Shown in pieces: positions 37,810-47,417 of a stretch of DNA of 64,000 nucleotides. The stretch lies in assembly GCF_000724545.1 (NCBI RefSeq), contig NZ_JHBV01000019.1, positions 45,157 through 109,156 on the forward strand, read 5' to 3'. Below the pieces are notes generated by a model. That model was given only the letters and a program-made list of their open reading frames with translations. It ran no database searches and was not told the DNA's origin. Numbering within the stretch: the stretch's first letter is position 1; the number at the start of each line of letters is the position of its first letter. The translations under genes and the position numbers were made by a program. Origin of the DNA: Aureispira sp. CCB-QB1 (GTDB taxonomy: Bacteria > Bacteroidota > Bacteroidia > Chitinophagales > Saprospiraceae).

Positions 37810-38542
37810 AATTTACTTCTTGTACACAACGGCAGGAGTAGAACTTTTTTTGTGCTAAAAGCTTTCTTGTAGAACCGCCCGTACCAATTAAGGTAGCATA
37901 ACATTTTTCCATCTCAATTTGAAAAATTAGAACACTTGAACTTTTGTTGTTTATAGTCCAATAACGCGCTGTATTTGACCTAGGATAAAAATATAACTCT
38001 TCAGTATATTGATACTGGGCATCGCCACCAGGAATAGGATTATATTCAGGTAAAGAATCCCTATAATTTCCAGTCATAGATGCCTTATCCCATACACAGT
38101 TCGCATGTTTTTTATTTAAAAAACGCCATTCTTCAGAAGTGGGAATTCGCCAGCCTTTTGGACAAGCTTTTATGGCAGCAGGAAGATCATACAAACGACC
38201 ATATTTTTTACAGTTTTCAGGATTATTATCCAAACAATAGCCTGCCATGCCTATATAGGTATCTCTATAGAGGAGACTATCTCCAATGTCATAATTTAGG
38301 TTTTCAACCATCCACCATAGATTTTCAAAACGCTTGATTTTGTATTGTTGTTGGTCTCGTTCGTCTATTAGGACAGAATCTATGATGCCTACATTTCCTT
38401 TTACATTGTTAATACGAGCAGGTAGGCTATCTTTTGTCATAGATATACTATCTTTTGTAACAATGTTTGTCTCCTGTTCTTTGGTTGATGTTGTGCAAGA
38501 GATTGTAGTTAGTATTATAAAAGATATAATAAGCTTGTTCAT
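37808..38542 (-). CDS. FISUMP-domain lipoprotein
   Basis: 244 residues. Lipobox TISC (Cys about residue 16), Ser/Thr-rich linker, then a FISUMP domain with NLWWMVENLNYDIGDSLLYR, CPKGWRIPTSEEWRFLN and FYSCRCVQEVN. Its ATG shares one base with the stop of the upstream gene (TAATG), so it is translationally coupled to the frameshifted 819-residue product. Paralogous to the protein at 36.6 kb. Confidence 0.78.
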   Translation of the reverse strand: MNKLIISFIILTTISCTTSTKEQETNIVTKDSISMTKDSLPARINNVKGNVGIIDSVLIDERDQQQYKIKRFENLWWMVENLNYDIGDSLLYRDTYIGMAGYCLDNNPENCKKYGRLYDLPAAIKACPKGWRIPTSEEWRFLNKKHANCVWDKASMTGNYRDSLPEYNPIPGGDAQYQYTEELYFYPRSNTARYWTINNKSSSVLIFQIEMEKCYATLIGTGGSTRKLLAQKKFYSCRCVQEVN

Positions 38543-40398
38543 TAGATAAATGCTTTTATTTTTATATTATTTCCTTTCTCCAAAGAAGAACTACTACGAC
38601 CAGTATTTAACAAGTTATTATTGATAACACCATCTTTTCTTAAGTTAATATTTTCTATATCAGTAAACGTAATGTTACTTATTTTTACTTGATTAGTTCC
38701 TTTATTATAAATAGAGTCAAAACTAAACATAAGTTCTAAATCCATGTCATATTCACCTTTGGATACAGAAACACCTGTGCTAATGAAAATGGCAGCAATG
38801 TCTGATGAAATGGAATATCCAGGATCAGTAAATCTAATTTTTACTTTTAATTTACTAGGAACAATATTATTATTTACATTCCCTATTTCGGACCTTAGAC
38901 TAGTCGCTTCTAGTTTATAATAATTTTCATCAACGGATATGAACCAAACATCTGTATGAGTAGTACCATTTTTCAGTGTAAGATAAGGTAAAAAATCCCC
39001 ATTTTTATCTTCATCTAGACATAGACTTAAAGGGAAATAAATTTTAGAAGTAGTATTTGATATAGAATCCGGAAGATTCAAGGCTCCATCATCATCTAAT
39101 TGCCTTTCTAGAAAGTTTCGAACCTGAGTAATAATAGCTGCAATACTAGATAATACACCAGTGTAGTAATCACGAATAGACTGTATAAGTACATCTGCAA
39201 GTTTTTGAGGCAATTCTCTAATAGACCGTAGGATGCCTTTGGCCCATTCTAACCATGAATCACTAGTAATAGGAGGAGGAGTATCGTCACTATCTTCACC
39301 TTCGTTATTATTAGCGTTTTCGATAATAGCAATAAACCGTTCACATAATGCTGCAATATCTGCTTCGTATATAATAGTGTCAATAAGTTTTGTAATTATT
39401 TTGGTTTTATCAGCCCACGCAAAGTTGTAATTAAAAGTAAGATCTTGAATCTCTCGATTCAAGATCAAATTGATTTTGGCACTCAAAATAGCATGACCAA
39501 TTTGACTCATGGTAGGCAAAGTCGTCTCTAGTGTATCTAAACTGGTATTAAAAGTACCATTCTCAATAGCTGCATGGTATAAACCTATTAATTTCGTATA
39601 AATACTACCATCCGCAATTGCATCGGAGAATAAAGAGTCAATTTCAGAGAGTTCTAAAGAAAAACCACTGGCTTTGATTCCTGTTATAACTTCCTTTGTG
39701 AAATCAGAAAAGTCAATTAGTTCATGTTCGATTTTAAATAATTTGGATAGATTAAGAGCAATAAGTTTAGATTTATAATTGTATTTGCCTCTTTCTTGAT
39801 CAATGCCTAGTTTATTCATCAATTTATCTAAAGAGATCACCCATTTCTTGATGATGGTTTTATATTCATCAAAGCGATTTTTTTTCAATGCAGTTTTGAT
39901 GCAATCAAAATATTCATCTGCTTTAATACCCAAAAAATAATTTACTTCATCGTTTCCTTCGAAACTCCCGTCTTCAATACTTGCCCTGATTTTTAGACGT
40001 AAAGCGTTTAATTCATTTTTTATAATAGAGATTAAATCTACAGCCTTTACCATAGATTTTGCACCTAGTTTGCTACAAACATTATCAACTAAATGGAGTT
40101 TGCAAGAAGGTGGAGTAACCTCGTCTGTCAAGACACTTCCAAATTCCTTGAGCTTTCCTTGAAGTAAGGCATCATTTAGAAAGTCTGTATTATGGTTTTG
40201 TTCAAAGATATCTAACTGTTGTCGAAAATGACCATACCAAGTCGCTAGATTATTGATACGTCTTTCTTTATCCAAATCTCCTTGAACATCATGAGGAATA
40301 TCATATAAATCTATAGCAGTAAGAATTTTGCTAATAGAAGGGTAAGGACTCTTCTTATGTTTCCTGAACTTTTTACCAAAATCTTTTTTAATTGTTTT
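38542..40398 (-). CDS. hypothetical protein, 3' part of a gene probably expressed by -1 frameshift
   Basis: About 613 codons after the slippery site. The only start codon offered near the 5' end is a TTG at 40273-40275; the frame is open further upstream, as far as a TAA about 15 bases before the slippery heptamer, without any ATG. The N-terminal two thirds are helical; the region after about residue 395 of the TTG-started frame is beta-rich (KIYFPLSLCLDEDKNGDFLP, KLKVKIRFTDPG), and it has no signal peptide. No family recognised. Joined by a -1 shift to the ORF at 40311-41000 it would give one 819-residue protein. The stop overlaps the start of the FISUMP lipoprotein gene. Confidence 0.6.
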   Translation of the reverse strand, partial: KTIKKDFGKKFRKHKKSPYPSISKILTAIDLYDIPHDVQGDLDKERRINNLATWYGHFRQQLDIFEQNHNTDFLNDALLQGKLKEFGSVLTDEVTPPSCKLHLVDNVCSKLGAKSMVKAVDLISIIKNELNALRLKIRASIEDGSFEGNDEVNYFLGIKADEYFDCIKTALKKNRFDEYKTIIKKWVISLDKLMNKLGIDQERGKYNYKSKLIALNLSKLFKIEHELIDFSDFTKEVITGIKASGFSLELSEIDSLFSDAIADGSIYTKLIGLYHAAIENGTFNTSLDTLETTLPTMSQIGHAILSAKINLILNREIQDLTFNYNFAWADKTKIITKLIDTIIYEADIAALCERFIAIIENANNNEGEDSDDTPPPITSDSWLEWAKGILRSIRELPQKLADVLIQSIRDYYTGVLSSIAAIITQVRNFLERQLDDDGALNLPDSISNTTSKIYFPLSLCLDEDKNGDFLPYLTLKNGTTHTDVWFISVDENYYKLEATSLRSEIGNVNNNIVPSKLKVKIRFTDPGYSISSDIAAIFISTGVSVSKGEYDMDLELMFSFDSIYNKGTNQVKISNITFTDIENINLRKDGVINNNLLNTGRSSSSLEKGNNIKIKAFI

Positions 40399-41000
40399 TT
40401 AGTAGTAGTCTGAAATATTTTAATGAGTTTATCTTTTATTTCAAATGCCAATTTATCACAAAAGCTAGTTAAAGAAACAGAACCTTCGTCTCTAAATATG
40501 TCACCAATAACTTTACCGAGGACTGTTCGTATGTGTTCGTTTAATTCATAAGAGTTGGCGTCATTACCAGTAAATAAGTCAAGAATAGCTTGCTTTATAT
40601 TATCACTAATTCGATCAACGTCATGAGAATTTGTAGAAATTACTTTTAACATACCTTCTAAGTTTTGTAAGTAATCAATGGTTAAACCAATCAACTTATT
40701 AAAACTTAAAATTAGAATTGGGTTGGTATCTCGAATGTTGTCTTCATACAAGAATTGTTGTATTTCCTTTATATCTTTATACTTGGGACCAATAACTGCT
40801 TCTGTTGTTAATGGAGTCTGATAACCACTATTGATTTGTGCATTAGTTTCTATTTCTAAAGCTTTATCTTCTGTTTCAATGGCTTTTTTTAATAAAGGTA
40901 ATAATTCTTGTAAATCTGCTAACTCTTTAGTTTTTGTTCCTGTTTTGATTAAGGTATGGATGGAGGATTGTAACTCTACAAGTTCTCTTTTGTAAGTCAT
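40311..41000 (-). CDS. hypothetical protein, 5' part of the frameshifted gene
   Basis: 229 residues if read without shifting, ATG start at 41000. Helical and charged, with no signal or TM segment until an odd hydrophobic Leu-rich tail (VLTLLLAKFLLL) that results from reading past the slip site. With a -1 shift at A AAA AAG the sequence continues instead as KKDFGKKFRKHKKSPYPSIS and on into the downstream frame, which looks more like natural protein. It lies 166 bp downstream of the MoxR-like ATPase gene. Confidence 0.6.
   Translation of the reverse strand: MTYKRELVELQSSIHTLIKTGTKTKELADLQELLPLLKKAIETEDKALEIETNAQINSGYQTPLTTEAVIGPKYKDIKEIQQFLYEDNIRDTNPILILSFNKLIGLTIDYLQNLEGMLKVISTNSHDVDRISDNIKQAILDLFTGNDANSYELNEHIRTVLGKVIGDIFRDEGSVSLTSFCDKLAFEIKDKLIKIFQTTTKKQLKKILVKSSGNIRRVLTLLLAKFLLL
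40383..40389 (-). other. candidate -1 ribosomal frameshift site, heptamer A AAA AAG
   Basis: On the minus strand the zero frame reads TTA AAA AAG ATT, which is the X XXY YYZ arrangement of the dnaX slippery site. A slip of -1 gives AAA AAA GAT TTT and continues open to the stop at 38542. The overlap of the two frames is about 87 bases and the heptamer lies at its 5' edge. No strong stimulatory stem-loop or internal Shine-Dalgarno was seen (only a weak GGTAA/TTACC pairing just downstream). Confidence 0.55.
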
Positions 41001-41166
41001 TGTATCAAAGGTTTATTGAATTGAATGTACCAATATATATATATAATAGTTGACCAATCAAAGTCATTTTTAGAAAACAGTATTACAATAACTAAACAAA
41101 AAGAGCCACACAACAACAGTTGTACGGCTCCAATTTCTTATAAACAAGTTGCAAAACGCAGCAAAA

Positions 41167-42285
41167 CTACATACGTTTTAGCAATAATTTTCCAATTTCA
41201 GGATCAGCCATAATTGGTTTTAAGTGTTGCGCACTCACCAAATCTTGCGCCATCGAGAGGCGGATATCGTTAGGAATGAAGTCGATTTTGATGAATTCTT
41301 TTATATTTACCAATTGTTCTTTATTGGGTTTGATGTTATTAATAACCAAGTAATTGACCAAACGAGTACACAATGTGGCTAAAATATCTACTCTTAAAGT
41401 ACCTTTCATAACAATTCCCTTTAGATGTTCTAAGACATCTTTTTTGAAATTGCTGCTATTGACAATTTGCTCAGGAGTCACCAATTTGCTCAAATTATTA
41501 TTAACAAAAGCCATAAAAGAAGCAACCGTATTAGAATCTAGACAGGAATCGGCGAGCATTTGCAACAGACCTAGCTCTTTGGTTAAGTCCTCAATGCTGG
41601 CAATAGATTGAAAAAATTGCACCAATGTACGAGGGGTTGTCCGTTCTCCTGTAACCATTTCAGGGTAGGTCAAAACAAAGTTGATTCCACGTTGATCAAC
41701 ATCATTTTCTTCCGCCCATTTTGCCCATTCTTTGACATCAAAATCCATGGTTACATGCATCATACGAGTCAACATAGCGTCATCCATTGGCGTAACGGAG
41801 TAGTCCCCACCGTCTGGATTGGCTGTTAAGATAATTTGCCAGTTTTTAGGTAGTTTCCAACTAATTAATTCATAGTTTTGAAGCAATTGCATGATTCCAC
41901 GTAAAATACGATCATCGGCACGGTTGGCATCATCAATCAATAAAATTCCTGGACCTTCTTCTGTTGGAACCCAGTCAGGAGCAACAAAAGAGGTGACACC
42001 CTCCGCAATTCGAGGCATACCAACCAAGTCTCCCATCTCCTCAAATTGAGCAGGAGCAATATAAGCAAATTTGTAGCCTTTTTCTTGGGCAATAGTCTCT
42101 ACCAATTGCGTTTTTCCAATACCGTGTTTCCCCCAAATACAAATTGGAGATTTTTTCTTTCCCTTCTCCTCTGCAATTTCATTCATTTTAATAGAGTGCT
42201 CTAGCAAACGTCGAACTTCACTTGCAGAAGTTTTAGTACCATAATATAAGTAATTGTGTTTAGGTTTATTGTTTTGATTCGCCAT
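41167..42285 (-). CDS. MoxR-like AAA+ ATPase
   Basis: 372 residues, cytoplasmic. Walker A WGKHGIGKTQ (51-60), Walker B GILLIDDANRAD (about 113-124), sensor 1 IILTANPDGG (about 150-159), and the arginine-finger region DAMLTRMMHV; dynein-related/MoxR subfamily. These ATPases usually act as chaperones with a VWA-domain partner encoded next door; none is present here, the neighbour being the frameshifted unknown gene. Its stop lies 166 bp from that gene, so they may form one transcript. Confidence 0.85.
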   Translation of the reverse strand: MANQNNKPKHNYLYYGTKTSASEVRRLLEHSIKMNEIAEEKGKKKSPICIWGKHGIGKTQLVETIAQEKGYKFAYIAPAQFEEMGDLVGMPRIAEGVTSFVAPDWVPTEEGPGILLIDDANRADDRILRGIMQLLQNYELISWKLPKNWQIILTANPDGGDYSVTPMDDAMLTRMMHVTMDFDVKEWAKWAEENDVDQRGINFVLTYPEMVTGERTTPRTLVQFFQSIASIEDLTKELGLLQMLADSCLDSNTVASFMAFVNNNLSKLVTPEQIVNSSNFKKDVLEHLKGIVMKGTLRVDILATLCTRLVNYLVINNIKPNKEQLVNIKEFIKIDFIPNDIRLSMAQDLVSAQHLKPIMADPEIGKLLLKRM

Positions 42286-42641
42286 TGTGTTGCGTTGCGT
42301 ATTTGTTCGTTTAATTATAGTGTTTATTGGAATTCCTTTTTGTTAACTGCAAAAGTAAGAATAATGTTCCTTTCGTCTTATTTTATGACCACAAATAAAA
42401 AGGACTGCTAAAATAAATAAATATTCCTTATTCTCAAATGCTATGTTGTTATAGGGAAGTTATATTCACTTAAAAAGATAAGGTGTTTGAAATTTATAGA
42501 AAAAACTTACAAGGAAGTAAACATATCTAAAAACAGTTAAGCATTTGCCTCATTTTGATTTGGATGAAAGTGATCATATGAAGGCAAATGCTTAACTGTA
42601 AGTAGGCAAGAACTAATAAAACTGATGAGTAGAACGGTGGC
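42286..42641. other. 356-bp intergenic stretch
   Basis: Contains only the strong hairpin terminator at 42528-42599 and presumably the promoter of the MoxR-like gene; no ORF of interest. Confidence 0.6.
42528..42599 (-). terminator. rho-independent terminator of the T9SS cargo gene
   Basis: 18-bp perfect stem (42533-42550 with 42582-42599, ACAGTTAAGCATTTGCCT and its complement), loop of about 31 bases, followed on the minus strand by TTTTT. Confidence 0.85.
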
Positions 42642-44990
42642 TTATTTGAGTTTCATAATTCGCTTGGTGACAATCCCCTTTGATGTATGAATTTCTAAAA
42701 AGTAAATTCCTTGAGGGAAAGTAGAGAGGTTCAAACTGGTTTGCATTTGCTTAGGTTGCGTTTGCTGAATTAGACGCCCTTCTAAGCTCATTAAGTTAAT
42801 CCTTTCGATGCGTAACTCTGATTTCAAATAAACTATCTGTTGTACTGGATTCGGAAATACATCCACTTTCCAATTAGCAACGGTTTCTTCCTCAATAGGG
42901 TCAGTAGAGGTAATTACCCACATAATTGAATTGTCAATTAAATGCTCACTTAAATTCGTTATAATAGGAGGATTAAAATCAAAGTAAATAGATGCTTTGT
43001 TGTGAATAAAGGTGCCATCTGGTAAATTAGGTTGTTGTTTGACTTTGAAAGACACAAAGCCTTTTGATCCCTCTAGATTGGTAGTGCTATCGGGGAGCAA
43101 AATATTGTGAAAATGCCACTCTAAAGTATTACTTTGATTAATCTGGAAGGTGTAAGCGTGACTAGACGCTCCGTGCTCAATGGATAGAATATCAAGCTCA
43201 GGAGGTAAAATATCTTGAATGATTACTGTAAATGCGGTGTCGTTTCCTGTATTTTGGAAGCGAATAATGTATTCTAAATCTGTATTGGAACCGATTAAAT
43301 GAGCTTCTGTACGTCCAAGCGGGAAGCCACGCTTATCATTGGGATCAAAACTAGCGGAAGTTTGGATACAATCAATATCAATATTAGAGTTGGCGTCATC
43401 ATGTGGAAATTGATTGACAAGTCCAGGTGTCCAATTGGCGGCAATTGCTGCTGAGTCCCCACAAAGCTCAACTACTGCATTGGGATGACTATTGCCAGGA
43501 TGTATAGGATGTTGATCAACCTCCAAGCGTAACGTATGTCCATTGGCAGGAAAGCAATATTCCAAACTGTCGCCTCCTGTTAGCATTACGCTATCCAATA
43601 AATAAATCGCTGAATCAATATACACTCGAACTGGACGATAGCAAAGCATATCTCCTGTACCATATTGTCCTGTATTATAAATTGTAAAACAAGCTAAGCT
43701 ATCGTTGATACAGTTTCCTGTAACCATCAAACTTGAGCGGTCCCAAACATTTGCACATGGAGGAGTAACAACAATAGAATCTTGGTTGCGGAAAATAGAA
43801 CAAGAATCGATGGGCGAAATTTCGGATTGGATACAAAGGGTTGCTCCTACGGGCGTTGCACAGCTCAGACTACAAGTCATATTGATCGTACCGTACTGTC
43901 CAGGAGATAGGTTTCCTACATAAAAGGTGTATTGATTTCCAACAGCACTCGTCCAAGGAATATTGGATGTAATGGGAAATAAAGCGGTATCAAGCGTGAT
44001 GGTAACCTCTACACTATCGGCAGTCATATTGGACTCATGGTTGTTCCTATAATAAGCCGAGATCACATTGGTCGAAAAACATGGTCGCAGATTGGTACTT
44101 ACAACATCTGTATATAAGTCATAACAGGCATTGTTGATGGACATTCCAAAATCTTGCTGAGTTATGGTATCATTGGTGGCAATGATTTGAGCTGTTCGGA
44201 GCCCTGTATTAGGGCAACTGTTCCAGTAAAATGTATCCATTAAAATTTCTACGGTATAGCTGTCTACAGGAAGACCACAAAAGGCATATTCTCCCAAGGC
44301 GTTGGTGGTGGTAATTAAATTACTTGGATGCAAACGAACCAATCGACCTGCTAATCCATTTTCGAGGCTGTCTTGCACACAGTTGTTGTCTAAATCATCG
44401 TAAACTGTACCAGAAATAAAACCATCACCAGCTGTGAGACTACAAACCAAAGAACCAGTACCTGACAACTGTGTTAAGGAGCCATTGGTAGGTTGATTGG
44501 AGAAGTTCGTTATCATCAGAACATAAATAGAGCCTGCGGTAGCATTAGAAATAGAGATGAATTCTAAGCCTACAGCGCTATAAGAGCAAGTGTCTACTAC
44601 ATTTCCTAGAATATTGCTATTGTTACCCAAATTGCCACAAGCATTGGTGGCATCACTTATGTTATTAAAAGGACCCCATAGAATAAAATCTATGTCAACA
44701 TTAGCAGAGTTGGAAAGTTCTAATAAAATAGAACCACTGTTTTGTACTTGCATAAAAAACCAAGTTGGGTTGGGTTGAGTCGCTAAACAGTTGTAGTTGT
44801 TTCCTTGAGGCGCCAATGCACCATTAGTAGATAAAGGAAAGGTAGCATTGCCACAAATTTGGAGCATGTTGACACATACAGAACTTGTATCAATATCGGC
44901 AGGAGCACAAGTAATTCCGTTCCCAACCATTTGTTGTGCTTGGATTTGTATCCCCAAGCAAAGTAAAACTAAAAAAGATAGATACCTCAT
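42642..44990 (-). CDS. secreted protein with SdrD-B-like and conserved-repeat domains and T9SS type A sorting domain
   Basis: 782 residues. Signal peptide (about 1-18), a Cys-containing region with FILWGPFNN near 105-115, an SdrD B-like/prealbumin-like module (about 190-285: ISGTVYDDLDNNCVQDSLEN, NALGEYAFCGLPVDSYTVEI), further beta domains, the DUF11/DUF7619-like conserved region (about 540-690: ASFDPNDKRGFPLG, YIIRFQNTGNDTAFTVIIQD, ASIYFDFNPPIIT) and a C-terminal type A sorting domain (about 710-782: VDVFPNPVQQ, GIYFLEIHTSKGIVTKRIMK). Exported by the type IX system and probably attached to the cell surface. Confidence 0.88.
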   Translation of the reverse strand: MRYLSFLVLLCLGIQIQAQQMVGNGITCAPADIDTSSVCVNMLQICGNATFPLSTNGALAPQGNNYNCLATQPNPTWFFMQVQNSGSILLELSNSANVDIDFILWGPFNNISDATNACGNLGNNSNILGNVVDTCSYSAVGLEFISISNATAGSIYVLMITNFSNQPTNGSLTQLSGTGSLVCSLTAGDGFISGTVYDDLDNNCVQDSLENGLAGRLVRLHPSNLITTTNALGEYAFCGLPVDSYTVEILMDTFYWNSCPNTGLRTAQIIATNDTITQQDFGMSINNACYDLYTDVVSTNLRPCFSTNVISAYYRNNHESNMTADSVEVTITLDTALFPITSNIPWTSAVGNQYTFYVGNLSPGQYGTINMTCSLSCATPVGATLCIQSEISPIDSCSIFRNQDSIVVTPPCANVWDRSSLMVTGNCINDSLACFTIYNTGQYGTGDMLCYRPVRVYIDSAIYLLDSVMLTGGDSLEYCFPANGHTLRLEVDQHPIHPGNSHPNAVVELCGDSAAIAANWTPGLVNQFPHDDANSNIDIDCIQTSASFDPNDKRGFPLGRTEAHLIGSNTDLEYIIRFQNTGNDTAFTVIIQDILPPELDILSIEHGASSHAYTFQINQSNTLEWHFHNILLPDSTTNLEGSKGFVSFKVKQQPNLPDGTFIHNKASIYFDFNPPIITNLSEHLIDNSIMWVITSTDPIEEETVANWKVDVFPNPVQQIVYLKSELRIERINLMSLEGRLIQQTQPKQMQTSLNLSTFPQGIYFLEIHTSKGIVTKRIMKLK

Positions 44991-45048
44991 AATTTATTGG
45001 TTTTGTAGATGAATAAATATAATATTGGAGGGTATTTATTCATCAAAT

Positions 45049-45120
45049 AGTTAGCTGCACTGCTACTTCTTAACTGTAAGTGCTGTGCAGTCGATAATTA
45101 AAAAGTTGTGATTTTATTAT
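45049..45120 (+). repeat. dispersed intergenic repeat copy with extension
   Basis: AGTTAGCTGCACTGCTACTT at 45049-45068; downstream GATAATTAAAAAGTTGTGAT resembles GATAATTAATAAGTTATGAT beside the copy at 1.2 kb, so the repeat unit extends at least 60-70 bases. Confidence 0.65.
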
Positions 45121-45264
45121 TTGTCATAGTGAGTGATTGTTATGCTTTTTATAGGTGTTATTTACATTTTTTTGTTAATAGATGCAAAAAACTGTAAATC
45201 ACTAATTAATATAAATATAATATTTCTGTGTATAATGATATAGTAAGTTTTTTTTATAAGGTTC

Positions 45265-45294
45265 TTGCAAAAATTGTTCTTTTGCGTACCTTCG
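45265..45294 (+). promoter_or_regulatory. Bacteroidota-type promoter upstream of hutH
   Basis: TTG at 45265-45267, 19-base spacer, TACCTTCG at 45287-45294 (consensus TAnnTTTG with one mismatch). Confidence 0.6.
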
Positions 45295-45535
45295 CAGCAT
45301 TGTTATCGATAAGAGATACTAGTGCTACTAAGAAACCATAAAAGACTCTTGTTAAGATAATAATCTTGATTGTATGGATGTAAGAAAATGAAACTCTCCA
45401 CATATTGTATTTAGTAGTCTGTTGGCTAATCGTTCTAATTTGTAACTGGTATGAGTGCCAGTTTGATAGATCCGAATTTAGTGCGAGGGCTAGGGGGCTG
45501 CTGTTGTATTAACTCACTACTCAAAACTACTAAAA

Positions 45536-47026
45536 ATGCATCAAATATCAAAAAAATGGTTGAGCATTGAAGACTTAGGAAAATTACTTGCGAATAAGGA
45601 AAAACTAAGTTTGTCGGAAGAAAGCCAAACGGCCATTCAAACTTGTTATGATTTCTTGCATCAAAAGATAAACGCTACAGAACAATCCTATTATGGTATT
45701 AATACAGGATTTGGTTCTCTTTGTAATATAAAAATCGAAGAGAAAGAACTAGAAACACTACAATCGAATTTAGTGCGATCTCATGCTTGTGGTATTGGCG
45801 ACTTGGTGCCAGAAGAAGTTATTCAAATTATCTTATTATTAAAAATTAAAAGCTTATCACTTGGACACTCGGCAGTTAGTTTGCCATTGGTAGAGCGTTT
45901 AGTCGAGATGTATAATGAAACTATGTGGCCCGTATTGTATCAATTAGGTTCCTTAGGAGCATCTGGTGATTTAGCACCATTAGCGCATTTGAGTTTGCCC
46001 TTGATAGGAGAAGGAGAGGTTTTTCATAATGGTGTTCGAAAATCAAGCGAGAGTGTTTTAAAAGAACAGTCTTGGCAACCGATTCAGCTACAAGCAAAAG
46101 AGGGATTAGCATTATTAAATGGAACGCAATTTTCAACAGGCTATGGAGTTTGGGCACTTTTAAAAGCACAGCGTTTATCGAAACTAGCCGATTTGATTGC
46201 AGCAATCTCAATGGATGCTTTTGCTTGCGTAACTTCTCCATTTGATGAACGTTTACATCAAGTTAGAGCTCATGAAGGGCAGTTGCAAACCGCAGCAAAT
46301 ATTCGAAAATTGTTAGAAGGTTCTGTTCTAGCGGCAAGTCCTAAAGAAACGGTACAAGACCCTTATGCTTTTAGATGTGTTCCGCAAGTTCATGGAGCAA
46401 GTAAAGATACGATAGCTCATGCCCAAAAAGTAATTGAACGAGAAATAAATAGTGTTACAGACAATCCTAATATTTTTCCTGATAGCGATGCTATTTTATC
46501 TGGAGGTAATTTCCATGCCCAACCTATTGCTCTAGTCTTAGACTTTCTGGCAATTGCTCTATCCGAATTGGGAAGCATTTCAGAGCGTCGTTTGTATCAA
46601 TTGATTGGTGGACAACGAGGATTACCTGCTTTTTTAACCCCCAAATCAGGTTTGCATTCTGGTTTAATGATCACGCAATATACGGCTGCAAGCATAGCTA
46701 GCCAAAACAAACAGTTGTGTATGCCTGCTAGTGTCGATTCTATTGTTTCTTGCAATGGTCAAGAAGACCATGTGAGTATGGCGGCCAATGCAGGAACAAA
46801 GCTGTACAAAGTGGTGCAAAATGTAGAACGTTTGCTAGCCATCGAGCTATTGTCAGGAATACAAGCCTTGTCTTTTAGAACAGAAAAATCTTCTCCAATT
46901 ATAGAAGAGATTGTAGAGCAGTTTAGAGCGATTGTACCTGTAATGGAAAGCGATCATGTGTTTAGCGAGGATATGGCAAAAGCATTGAGTTTTGTTCAAA
47001 AAATAGATGCGAATAAATATTTATAA
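45536..47026 (+). CDS. hutH: histidine ammonia-lyase
   Basis: 496 residues, cytoplasmic. Deaminates L-histidine to urocanate, the first step of histidine breakdown. Visible: YYGINTGFGSL (about 58-68), the MIO-forming triad Ala142-Ser143-Gly144 in GASGDLAPLAHL (same numbering as Pseudomonas HutH), NGTQFSTGYG (about 195-204) and QDPYAFRCVPQVHGAS (about 278-293). Length is normal. The other hut genes are not adjacent, so it is a stand-alone gene with its own promoter and a long leader. Confidence 0.93.
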   Translation: MHQISKKWLSIEDLGKLLANKEKLSLSEESQTAIQTCYDFLHQKINATEQSYYGINTGFGSLCNIKIEEKELETLQSNLVRSHACGIGDLVPEEVIQIILLLKIKSLSLGHSAVSLPLVERLVEMYNETMWPVLYQLGSLGASGDLAPLAHLSLPLIGEGEVFHNGVRKSSESVLKEQSWQPIQLQAKEGLALLNGTQFSTGYGVWALLKAQRLSKLADLIAAISMDAFACVTSPFDERLHQVRAHEGQLQTAANIRKLLEGSVLAASPKETVQDPYAFRCVPQVHGASKDTIAHAQKVIEREINSVTDNPNIFPDSDAILSGGNFHAQPIALVLDFLAIALSELGSISERRLYQLIGGQRGLPAFLTPKSGLHSGLMITQYTAASIASQNKQLCMPASVDSIVSCNGQEDHVSMAANAGTKLYKVVQNVERLLAIELLSGIQALSFRTEKSSPIIEEIVEQFRAIVPVMESDHVFSEDMAKALSFVQKIDANKYL

Positions 47027-47417
47027 TTTTTATTTCTAAGTATAAAACTTTGATATACGTGTATAATCAATTTTGTAAGTGTTAAATATAGAAGTAGTTT
47101 ATAAATTAGGTGGCAATTTATGGTTTTATTTCTTATATTTACTAGGTTATTAATCTATAAATGAACTTAAGTAGTTCACTAATCTTAATACACTATCCGT
47201 TAAATAAGTGTTGTTTTTAAGCAAATCTTTAGTGAAGATCAAGCTTTTTCTTGCCTTTGTTTTATTGCTACGCATTATTGTTTGGAGTATACTTGTAGGG
47301 CAATACAAAGAGAAGGGGGCTTTGATGTTCACTAAAAATTTTTTGCAAAAAATAAGATAATTAACGGATCGTGTCATTCGTTTTTTCCTCAAAAAGAAAG
47401 CACATCTTAATCAAACT
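47027..47417. other. 391-bp intergenic stretch
   Basis: AT-rich. One minus-strand ORF of 80 codons (47150-47392) has no recognisable features and is not called. No hairpin terminator seen after hutH. Confidence 0.5.

Larger units (their letters stand above)
44991..45535. other. 545-bp intergenic stretch with hutH promoter and leader
   Basis: Between divergent genes. Contains a repeat copy (45049-45120), a good plus-strand promoter (45265-45294) and a long leader of about 235 bases before hutH with a short hairpin ACTGG...CCAGT near 45447-45464. No ORF of interest in it. Confidence 0.6.

Noticed and set aside
45295..45535. tmRNA, SRP RNA or RNase P RNA in the hutH leader
   Set aside because: None of the conserved words of these RNAs is present.
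47150..47392. Minus-strand ORF of 80 codons upstream of the P450 gene
   Set aside because: No signal, domain or neighbour support; composition like random AT-rich sequence.
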